NCBI GenBank assembly: GCA_946534105.1
Contig: CAMNCG010000013.1
Span: forward strand, 1 to 36,261
Direction: 5' to 3'
Origin: an uncultured Verrucomicrobiota bacterium
Lineage (GTDB): Bacteria; Verrucomicrobiota; Kiritimatiellia; RFP12; UBA3636
DNA: 36,261 nt
Under the pieces are notes generated by a model. The model was given only the letters and a program-made list of their open reading frames with translations, ran no database searches and was not told the DNA's origin. The stretch's first letter is position 1. Every line of letters starts with the position of its first letter. The position numbers and the translations under genes are program-made. This document shows, piece by piece, positions 7,365 to 14,651 of this stretch.

Positions 7365-7401
7365 CCAAAAAGTTCACATTTAGGATGAATACTAGTTCAC
7401 A
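7353..7401. promoter_or_regulatory. Paired direct repeats GGATGAA and AGTTCACA (candidate operators)
   Basis: Within the AT-rich divergent spacer, GGATGAA occurs at 7353-7359 and 7383-7389 (30 bp apart) and AGTTCACA at 7371-7378 and 7394-7401 (23 bp apart), interleaved. Repeats of this type are expected for AraC-type regulators. They lie between the regulator gene and the glycosidase gene, so either or both could be controlled from here. About 100 nt separate the last repeat from the glycosidase ATG; a weak TATGCT at 7431 is the only -10-like sequence I see there. Confidence 0.45.
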
Positions 7402-7508
7402 AACGGGATTGTTTTCAAGCCTGGACACCGTATGCTTTATCCCGGATGCAGTCATTGGCTGCCGCCGATCCGCAACTTTCCATTTCGACTTCCGCAAGAG
7501 GCGAACGC

Positions 7509-9710
7509 ATGCCCCATACCAGAACCGCCCTGTCCAACGCCGTCTCCGCAGTCTGTCTGCTGTTGTCTCCTTGCCTGCACGCCGCCGGCGGCGGCGATCC
7601 AGGCGTCGCCGCGCAGCCAAACGTCCTGCACGCCCGCGCGAATGGTGTCGACGCCCCGCCGGAGTCTGCGCCCGGGGCCGGATTCTACGGCGTCAGGCGC
7701 GACGACGCCGGGCGGTGGTGGATCGTCGCCCCGGACGGGCGCGACATCTTCCTGCGCGGCATCGACCACGTGAGCTGGCGCGGGCACTGGTGCGAGGCGC
7801 TCGACGCCTACCCCTACGGAGAGGAGAACGAAAAGCGCTTCGGCGGCGACAAGGCGGCATGGGAGGAGGAGACGCTCTCGCGCCTTTGCGCATGGGGCTT
7901 CAACGCGCTTGGCGCCGGCTGCGCGAAGGAGCTGCGCGGGCGCGGGCTCGTCCACATCGAGTTTCTTGGCGTCGGGCAGGCGTTCTGCGGCAAGGGAGGC
8001 GACTTTGAGATCAGCAAATTCGAAGGAACTCCGGGCACGGCCTTCCCGAATGTCTTCCACCCCGATTTCCCCGCGTTCTGCGACGAGCGCGCCGCGAAGC
8101 TGTGCGCCCCGCAGAAGGACGACGTCTCGATCCTCGGCTACTTCTTCGACAACGAGCTGTCCTGGGGCGCACGTGGCGCCCCCGCCACGGGAATGTTCGA
8201 CGCCGTCGCGCGCAAGCCGCCGTCGCATCCGGCCCGCCAGGCGCTCGACGCCTTTCTCGCGGAGCGCGGCGTCGCCGATGCCGGGGCGATCGTGCCGGAG
8301 GAGACGAAGACGGAATTTCTGCGCCTCGCGGCGCGCCGCTACTTTGAGGTCATCGCGGCCGCCGTCCGCCGCCACGATCCGAACCACCTGCTTCTTGGCG
8401 CCCGCTTCGCCGGCCTTGCCTCGGCGCACCAGGTCGTCTGGGAGGAGGCCGGCAGGATTTGCGACATTCTCACGTTCAACAACTATCCGTGGGCGGACCT
8501 CGACGAAAACGTCGTCTATTTCTCCAAGCGCAACGGCATCCGGGCGGCGGACGCCTACGCGCTCCGCTATTCATGGGCGCAGAAGCCCCTGATCATCACC
8601 GAATGGAGCTTTCCGGCGCTCGACGCGGGAGTGCCCTCCTCCGCCGGCTCCGGCCAGCGCTTCCAGACGCAGCGCGAGCGGACGCAGGCGACGGAACTCT
8701 TCGCCCGGACGCTCCTTGCCCTGCCCTTCATGGTCGGCTACGACTACTTCATGTGGGTGGACGAGCCCGCGCTCGGCATCAGCAAAAAGTTCCCGGAGGA
8801 CAGCAACTACGGTCTTGTGAACGAGCGCGGCGAGCCCTACCGCGAAATCACGGAGATGTTCGCCCGCGTCAACGCGCAGGCGGAGGCGCTCCACGCCGCC
8901 GGGCAAATGCCGGCGGCTCGCCCCGTCGATCGCGCCGCGCAGGAAAAAATGGCGCTGTTTCCCGATTTCAAGAACTGCGCCTCATCGTCCGCCACCCCCT
9001 CTGTCCTGTGCCCCGGACGGCAGTCCGGGGAATACACCCTCACCACCCCCGCCGGGCTTGTGCTGAAGGGCCGCGTGGGCTCGAAAAACGTGTTCGATTC
9101 GGTGGTGGCTCGCGGCCTCGACTGCGGCCGCTTCACGCTCATGGTCTTCAATGGCGAATACTGCGACATCGACCGCGTGGAAAGCGCCGAGTGGGATGAG
9201 GCGCGCGGGGCGCTGCGCGTCTCCGGCGTCGGCGGCTCCGCGCGTCGCGCCTTCCGCGTCGTCTGCGACATCGTGCCGTTCGCCGACCGTCCGTGGTTCG
9301 GCGCGAACATGGTGAGCGTCGAAAACATCGGCGAAGAGGAGTTCACCGACATCAAGGCTTTCTTCCGCCAGTATGCGCCGTGGTCGGGCGACTGGGCCAA
9401 TGGCGGCTACCGCGCGCCGCAGAACGTCTGGAAGGCGCCGTCGTCCGGAGTGTGGATCCGTTCCGCCGACGGCGCCTGGTGCGGCGCGGCGACCTACGCG
9501 GCCACGGTGAGGGATTTCATCTACTGGATTTCCGGCGATGGCGCGCCGCATCCCGACGCCGTGTTTTCGCCAAAGGGAGACACGCACCTCGCCCCCGGCG
9601 CGCGCTGGGAGCCGCGCGGCACCGTCTGGATGATCGCCGCCGCTGGAAACGGCGGCGTCTCCGGCTGGCGCAAGTTCCTCGCCGACTTCACGGCGGAATT
9701 CGGGAACTGA
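7509..9710 (+). CDS. Secreted clan GH-A glycoside hydrolase, beta-agarase/beta-galactosidase-like
   Basis: A 733-residue protein with a signal peptide (MPHTRTALSNAVSAVCLLLS, cleavage after HAA). A TIM-barrel domain follows (about residues 55-460): FLRGIDHVSW opens the barrel, GYFFDNELSWG supplies the Asn-Glu acid/base pair (E216), and LIITEWSFPAL supplies the nucleophile (E365). The DNELSWG form recalls GH50-like agarases. The last 230 residues look like a beta-sandwich domain. The likely role is hydrolysis of a beta-linked galactan or similar polymer outside the cytoplasm. The start at 7509 was chosen because it begins the signal peptide and is preceded by AGAGG; the frame is open 21 codons further. 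The gene is divergent from an XylR-type regulator and followed 78 nt later by a LamG surface protein. A palindrome at 9011-9030 encodes LCPGRQSGEY-like sequence in the linker. Confidence 0.85.
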   Translation: MPHTRTALSNAVSAVCLLLSPCLHAAGGGDPGVAAQPNVLHARANGVDAPPESAPGAGFYGVRRDDAGRWWIVAPDGRDIFLRGIDHVSWRGHWCEALDAYPYGEENEKRFGGDKAAWEEETLSRLCAWGFNALGAGCAKELRGRGLVHIEFLGVGQAFCGKGGDFEISKFEGTPGTAFPNVFHPDFPAFCDERAAKLCAPQKDDVSILGYFFDNELSWGARGAPATGMFDAVARKPPSHPARQALDAFLAERGVADAGAIVPEETKTEFLRLAARRYFEVIAAAVRRHDPNHLLLGARFAGLASAHQVVWEEAGRICDILTFNNYPWADLDENVVYFSKRNGIRAADAYALRYSWAQKPLIITEWSFPALDAGVPSSAGSGQRFQTQRERTQATELFARTLLALPFMVGYDYFMWVDEPALGISKKFPEDSNYGLVNERGEPYREITEMFARVNAQAEALHAAGQMPAARPVDRAAQEKMALFPDFKNCASSSATPSVLCPGRQSGEYTLTTPAGLVLKGRVGSKNVFDSVVARGLDCGRFTLMVFNGEYCDIDRVESAEWDEARGALRVSGVGGSARRAFRVVCDIVPFADRPWFGANMVSVENIGEEEFTDIKAFFRQYAPWSGDWANGGYRAPQNVWKAPSSGVWIRSADGAWCGAATYAATVRDFIYWISGDGAPHPDAVFSPKGDTHLAPGARWEPRGTVWMIAAAGNGGVSGWRKFLADFTAEFGN
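9011..9030. repeat. In-frame palindrome CCCCGGAC-GGCA-GTCCGGGG
   Basis: A perfect inverted repeat with the same 8-bp arms as the one at 1471-1488, here with a 4-nt loop, inside the glycosidase gene at about residues 501-508 in a Ser/Thr/Pro-rich linker between barrel and C-terminal domain. Its position in a linker is what would be expected of a tolerated in-frame insertion. Confidence 0.65.
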
Positions 9711-9712
9711 AA

Positions 9713-9770
9713 ACTTTTCGACACGCGACTTTCGACACGCGGAAGACGCCGAGACGACCTTCGACCTTCG
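9713..9770. repeat. Short tandem repeats in gene spacer (14/15-mer and heptad)
   Basis: ACTTTTCGACACGCG (9713-9727) is followed at once by ACTTTCGACACGCG (9728-9741), and after 15 nt ACCTTCG is repeated twice (9757-9770). The array starts 2 nt after the stop codon of the glycosidase gene and ends 18 nt before the ATG of the LamG protein gene. The CTTTCGAC core resembles the octamer repeats at 956-1019 read on the other strand. Confidence 0.6.
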
Positions 9771-9788
9771 ACAACAAATCACACAGCC

Positions 9789-12700
9789 ATGAAACCATCC
9801 ATGAAAGCGACCATTGCGGCAATTTGCGGCGCATTCGCGTCCACCGCCTTCGCCGGACTCCTCTACGAGCCGGACAACTACGCCGCGCAGGACCATCTCG
9901 TCCTGCAGCTCGACGGCATCCGCAACGCCGGCGCGCTCAAGGCCCACGACTCCTCCGCGACGACGTGGGCCGACCTCGTCTCGTCGCGCACCGCCGCGAT
10001 TCGCGCGATCTCGTCCATTTCCGGACGCTCCGTCCCGGCGACCTCGCTCCAGGACGGCACGGCGGGCTGGACGGACGACGGCTTCTACTTCGACGGCGTC
10101 ACGTTCATGCAGATGAGCGGCGCACTCACGCTCGGCAACGCCTACACGATCCAGGTGGTGTGCGACGTTGACACCGACAAGTTCCAGACGCGGTTCACGC
10201 AAGCCACGGGCGTTATCGCGGAGGGAAACCTCCAGTGGCCGGGCTTCGTCGGAACAACCGACACGGACGGCAAGGACTACTGCAACATCTACTACAATTG
10301 CGGAAGCGGGCAGCAGCGCGTCAACGCCAAGATGGGGAACGGCAACTTCGACGTGTTCGTCAACAAGGCGACGTGGAACAACCACTACCTCACGGCGTGG
10401 GCCAACGGCTCCCAGGCGTCGCTCTTCGACGGCGCGACCGTCGGGACGAAGACGAGCAAGAACCTCTCCATCGGCACTCGCACGCTGACCTTCGGCGCGT
10501 CCTACGGCTCCACGACCTACGGCGCATGGAGACGCTCGCTCGTCGGCACGATCAAGGCGATCCGCATCTACGACGCGGCGCTTTCCGACGCCGACCTTGC
10601 GGCCAACCGCGCGCTCGACGCGGCGCGCTTCTTTGGCGGCATCCCCGTCACGAACGTCGTCGTCGATTCGAGCATTGCGGGGCTGGAGGGTAACGAATCC
10701 TCTGGCGCCTACGCGGTTGACTCCGAAGGCTACACATTCTCCGCCCCGGCGCAGGCGACGCTGAACGGCAAGGTTTACGACTGCACGGGCTACACGCTCG
10801 AAACGTGGAACGGCTCCGCGTGGGGCGATCCGGTCGCCCACGACGGCGACTTGTCCTGCGCCGCCACGGCGGCGTCGCTGGTCAAAATCACCTGGCAGTG
10901 GGCGGAGGCTGAATTCATGCCGACGGACTACACGTGGATGGCCTCTCCGGCCACCGCCGCGTGGGACACGTCGTCGGTCAACTGGAACTCCGGCGAAGCG
11001 TGGGCTGACGGCAACAATGCGATTTTCGGCGCTTCCTCGCAGACCACGGTGACCATCGCGTCCGAGCGCCTAGTGAACGACCTCACGATCAACAATGTCG
11101 CCTACACGTTCAACGGCACGGGTCCCCTGCGCGTCGCCGGCATCATCACACCCGTCGGCGCGAAGAACCAGAACTTCGACGCCCCCCTCGCGAGCGGCCG
11201 GGAGGACGGCTCGCTCCACTTCTTCGCGACCGGTGTCGACTGGCGCAGCGCCTATCTCAACAGCCTGAACAACGCCCAGACGAAAACCGTGCTGGGCGGG
11301 ACGGTGTTCCTCATGGCCAAGGGCGACGGCTCCTTTGGCCCCGTCCCCGCCTCGCCAACCGAGAACATCGTAATTGAAAGCGGCAACCCCACGATCTTCG
11401 GTAACGGCGCGTTTTCCATCCACCGCAACCGCACGGTCAAACTCGCGTCCGGGACCGCCCTCTGGACCGGCTCCAACAACCCGTTCACCTATCGCGGGCA
11501 GATCGTCGCGGAGCCGGACGAAGGCTCTGACTACAGTGAGGACACGAAGGTGAAGATCCGTAGCAACTGGAGCGGACTCATCACGTTCGATCCGGGCGAA
11601 GGGCGCACGAACGCCTTCGGGCGGCTTTTCATCGATACGCGCCGTCTCAAGCTCGCAAGCGGCGTGACCACCGTCACCGGCCCAGCCACCAGCTCCGGGG
11701 AGGACGCGATCGCCTACGTGAAGGGCAATGGCTCGGCGTTTTCCACCGACAGGGGCCTTCTCCTGATCGAGGGCGGCGAGCTTCATTCGCCGAAGATGGC
11801 CGACGGCAAGGACCGCTACCTCGACATCGGCGCGTTCGGGCAGGTCGTTGTCACGAACGGCGGCAAAGTCGTCATGCCGGAGGGCGTCCAGTGGATCAAC
11901 GGACTCAGCAGCCCCGGCAAGCTCACCGTGGCGAATGGCGGCAGCCTCGCCGTGGACATCTTGCGCGTCAGTCAGTCCGGCGGGAATCGCTCGGAAGTGC
12001 ATCTCGACGAAGGCGGGCTTCTCGCCGTGCATCAGCTTCGCATGGACAACGCCTCGACCGGACTCTTCGCATTCAACGGCGGCTCCCTGCAGGCGATCAA
12101 GGAGAACCGGGCGCTCTACGCAGGATCGGCGGCGAGCTGGGCGAACGTCGCATTCACGGTCGGCGAAAAGGGGGCGGGCTTCGACCTCTCCAACGGCGTG
12201 AACCTCTGGTGGGGCAAGGCGCTCACGAGCGGCGTCGCCGCCGGCGGCACCGACGGCGGCGTCTTCAAGAAGGGATCCGGCATCCTCGTGTTCCTCTCCG
12301 CGAACGCCCACAACGGGCCGACCGTGATCGAAAGCGGCCGCATCCAGGCGCGCGCGGACGGCGCCATCCCCGACGGCACCACGCTGCGGCTCGGCGGCGA
12401 AGGCACGAAGTTTACGGCCTACACCTACGAAACGGAAAATCCCGCGCGCTCCACCGTCCAGAACATCGGCCGCGTCGAGGGTAGCGGCGCGCTCGACAAC
12501 ATGACCGCCTCGTTCGTCACGGGCGCCATCGCGCCGGACGCCGACGGCACCATCGAATTCGAGACGCTCTGCGCCCTCTCCGGCGATTACGAAGTGACTG
12601 CCGACGCGAACGGCTGCTCCTGCCTCAAGGTCGCGGCCGGACAGGACGTCTCGGGCCTTGCCGTCACGCTCTCGAACCCGGAGGCCCTCGACACGGACGC

Positions 12701-12851
12701 CGGCCGCGACGCCTACAAGATCCTCGACGCGCCGAACGGCTACGCCGGCAAGTTCGACACGAGCGCGCTGCCGGAGCGGTGGAGCCTTCGGCACACGGCC
12801 GACGCCGTGTACCTGAACTCGATGTTGCCCTTCGTCATGCTGCTTCGCTGA
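9789..12851 (+). CDS. Secreted LamG-like / autotransporter-type beta-strand repeat protein
   Basis: A 1020-residue secreted protein: signal peptide ending in ASTAFAG, then a concanavalin A/LamG-like jelly roll (about residues 35-285, including IRIYDAALSDADLAANR, the usual closing strand). A second segment begins TWMASPATAAWDTSSVNW, the W...NW module that often introduces autotransporter-associated beta-strand repeats, and is followed by a long Gly/Asn/Ser-rich region with repeated short strands (for example GVFKKGSGILVFLSANAHNG), expected to form a beta-helix. There is no transmembrane beta-barrel and no PEP-CTERM. The protein ends LNSMLPFVMLLR, similar to the end of the protein at 19093-21378. 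The likely role is surface adhesion or polysaccharide binding beside the glycosidase encoded 78 nt upstream. Start: first ATG of the frame, with a second ATG four codons later. Confidence 0.85.
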   Translation: MKPSMKATIAAICGAFASTAFAGLLYEPDNYAAQDHLVLQLDGIRNAGALKAHDSSATTWADLVSSRTAAIRAISSISGRSVPATSLQDGTAGWTDDGFYFDGVTFMQMSGALTLGNAYTIQVVCDVDTDKFQTRFTQATGVIAEGNLQWPGFVGTTDTDGKDYCNIYYNCGSGQQRVNAKMGNGNFDVFVNKATWNNHYLTAWANGSQASLFDGATVGTKTSKNLSIGTRTLTFGASYGSTTYGAWRRSLVGTIKAIRIYDAALSDADLAANRALDAARFFGGIPVTNVVVDSSIAGLEGNESSGAYAVDSEGYTFSAPAQATLNGKVYDCTGYTLETWNGSAWGDPVAHDGDLSCAATAASLVKITWQWAEAEFMPTDYTWMASPATAAWDTSSVNWNSGEAWADGNNAIFGASSQTTVTIASERLVNDLTINNVAYTFNGTGPLRVAGIITPVGAKNQNFDAPLASGREDGSLHFFATGVDWRSAYLNSLNNAQTKTVLGGTVFLMAKGDGSFGPVPASPTENIVIESGNPTIFGNGAFSIHRNRTVKLASGTALWTGSNNPFTYRGQIVAEPDEGSDYSEDTKVKIRSNWSGLITFDPGEGRTNAFGRLFIDTRRLKLASGVTTVTGPATSSGEDAIAYVKGNGSAFSTDRGLLLIEGGELHSPKMADGKDRYLDIGAFGQVVVTNGGKVVMPEGVQWINGLSSPGKLTVANGGSLAVDILRVSQSGGNRSEVHLDEGGLLAVHQLRMDNASTGLFAFNGGSLQAIKENRALYAGSAASWANVAFTVGEKGAGFDLSNGVNLWWGKALTSGVAAGGTDGGVFKKGSGILVFLSANAHNGPTVIESGRIQARADGAIPDGTTLRLGGEGTKFTAYTYETENPARSTVQNIGRVEGSGALDNMTASFVTGAIAPDADGTIEFETLCALSGDYEVTADANGCSCLKVAAGQDVSGLAVTLSNPEALDTDAGRDAYKILDAPNGYAGKFDTSALPERWSLRHTADAVYLNSMLPFVMLLR

Positions 12852-12959
12852 AGCGCACTCCCTGTCCGGAAGGTCCGGATTGCGGCGAGGACGGGATTCT
12901 GCTAGACTGGATTCCGTTCCGACCTCCCCACCACACGCCTCCCGACAGAGGATTGCCAC

Positions 12960-14594
12960 ATGGACCTGCCTCTTCTCGATTCAAACGCCGGAATCTGGTC
13001 GATTCTGCCTCCGCTTCTGGCCATTGCGATGGCCCTCGTCACCAAGGAAGTCGTTTTCTCGCTCTTCCTCGGCATCCTCGCGGGCCTCGGCATCTACGCC
13101 GTGCGGGCGCCGCTGCCGCTCCAGCAGTTCCCGGTTGCGCTCGTGTCGCTCGTTCAGGGCAGCATCGGAGACGGCGACCACCTCGCGGTCCTCGTCTTCG
13201 CGTTCTTCATGGGGCCTCTCATCGCCGTCATGACCCGCGCCGGCGGCGCCAACGCCTTCGGACGCTGGGCCGTCACCCACCTCCGCTCCGCCGTCGGCGC
13301 GCAGGTCGCGACCGTCGTCTTCGGGCTGCTTTTCTTCGTGGACGACTACTTCAACTGCCTCACGATCGGCAACGTGATGCGCCCGGTGACGGACAAGTTC
13401 CGCATCTCGCGCGAAAAGCTCGCGTACTTCGTCGACGCCACCGCCGCGCCAATCTGCGTGATCGCGCCAATCACGACGTGGGCCGCCTACATCGTCTCGA
13501 TCTACGCGGACAACGTGCCCGGCGTCCCGGGCATGACGGCGTTTCTTCGCGCGATCCCGTTCAATCTCTACTCGATCCTTTCGGTCTGCATGGTGCTCTG
13601 GCTCGCGTTGCGCCGCGGCGGCGACTACGGGCCGATGGCCGCGGCCGAGGCGCGAGCGAGGGCCGGCGACCCCGTCGGGGCCGCCGCGGCCGACACGCAG
13701 GACGAAGCGCTCTCCCCGTCCGTCGTCTCGCCGCGCGGCCGCGTGGGGGATCTGGCGCTCCCGGTCGTGGTTCTCGTCGTCTCCGGCATTGCGCTCATGC
13801 TGTACCTCGGCGGCTACTGGACCGATCCGGCGGAGGGCGAACCTCCGGTCACCGTCTTTTCCGCCATTGGCGACACGCAGGCGGCGCTCGCGTTCGCGAC
13901 GGCGAGCTTCCTCGGCCTCGTCGCGGCTTTTCTCCTCATGATTCCGCGCCGCGTTCTCTCCTACCGGGAATTCTTCGCGTGCATCCCCGCGGGCATCCGG
14001 ATGATGGTCTCCGCGCTCATCATCCTCGCGCTGGCCTGGACGCTCTCGACGATCTGCAACAAGCTGCTCGGCATCGACGACTTCATCTCCGGAGTGGTCG
14101 ACCGCGCCGCCAAGTCGGGCGCGCTGCCGCTCGCCCTCCTTCCGGCGGCTCTCTTTCTGCTCGCGTTCGTGATCGCCTTCTCGACGGGCACGTCGTGGGG
14201 CACCTTCGGCATCCTCATCCCGATCGCGATCGCCGTGTGCAACAAGGTGGACCCCTCGCTCAACGCGCTCGTGCTCTCCTCGATCCTCTCCGGTTCCGTG
14301 ATGGGAGACCACTGCTCGCCGATCTCGGACACGACGATTCTCTCCTCCACCGGCTCGCAGTGCCGCCACATCGACCACGTGCGGACGCAGCTGCCGTACG
14401 CGCTCACCGTCGGCGCCGTGAGCGCCGTCGGCTACGTCGTCGCCGGTCTCACGCGCTCCCTCTCCTACGGCGCCTCCGCCGCTATCACCCTCGGCGTTTC
14501 GGGGGCGCTCCTGACCACCGCGCTGCTCACTCTGCCGCGCCTCTTCCCGGCCCCGCAAAACGCCGGTGGCGACACCGGGACGGAACGGGCATAG
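12960..14594 (+). CDS. NhaC-family Na+/H+ antiporter-type membrane transporter
   Basis: A 544-residue polytopic inner-membrane protein with roughly 11-12 hydrophobic segments. Conserved NhaC-family blocks are present: FVDDYFNCLTIGNVMRPVTD in the first half and SGSVMGDHCSPISDTTILSS in the second. The family exchanges Na+ for H+ or, in some members (MleN type), couples Na+ to small organic anions. The ATG at 12960 is preceded by AGAGGA at good spacing. The gene opens a three-gene plus-strand set with an FAD oxidoreductase (24 nt later) and a regulator, so transport of a carboxylate or similar substrate for that oxidoreductase is possible (inference). The 108-nt spacer before it contains a repeated GTCCGGA (12862-12880 region) but no clear promoter or terminator. 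Confidence 0.9.
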   Translation: MDLPLLDSNAGIWSILPPLLAIAMALVTKEVVFSLFLGILAGLGIYAVRAPLPLQQFPVALVSLVQGSIGDGDHLAVLVFAFFMGPLIAVMTRAGGANAFGRWAVTHLRSAVGAQVATVVFGLLFFVDDYFNCLTIGNVMRPVTDKFRISREKLAYFVDATAAPICVIAPITTWAAYIVSIYADNVPGVPGMTAFLRAIPFNLYSILSVCMVLWLALRRGGDYGPMAAAEARARAGDPVGAAAADTQDEALSPSVVSPRGRVGDLALPVVVLVVSGIALMLYLGGYWTDPAEGEPPVTVFSAIGDTQAALAFATASFLGLVAAFLLMIPRRVLSYREFFACIPAGIRMMVSALIILALAWTLSTICNKLLGIDDFISGVVDRAAKSGALPLALLPAALFLLAFVIAFSTGTSWGTFGILIPIAIAVCNKVDPSLNALVLSSILSGSVMGDHCSPISDTTILSSTGSQCRHIDHVRTQLPYALTVGAVSAVGYVVAGLTRSLSYGASAAITLGVSGALLTTALLTLPRLFPAPQNAGGDTGTERA

Positions 14595-14614
14595 GACCAC
14601 TCCCAGGAAAACAC

Positions 14615-14651
14615 GTCCATGAAAACGAAGCTCCCGTTCATGAAAACGAAG
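14615..14651 (+). repeat. Duplicated start region, 16-mer GTYCATGAAAACGAAG
   Basis: A 16-nt sequence containing an ATG is repeated with 21-bp periodicity (14615-14630 and 14636-14651, one mismatch). Both ATGs are in frame, so the oxidoreductase reads MKTKLPFMKTKQ. It looks like a recent in-frame 21-bp tandem duplication of the initiation region. Confidence 0.7.

Noticed and set aside
12862-12880. Repeated GTCCGGA before the NhaC gene as a further copy of the CCCCGGAC palindrome
   Set aside because: Only a partial match to the arms and no GTCCGGGG half, so it was not counted as the same element.
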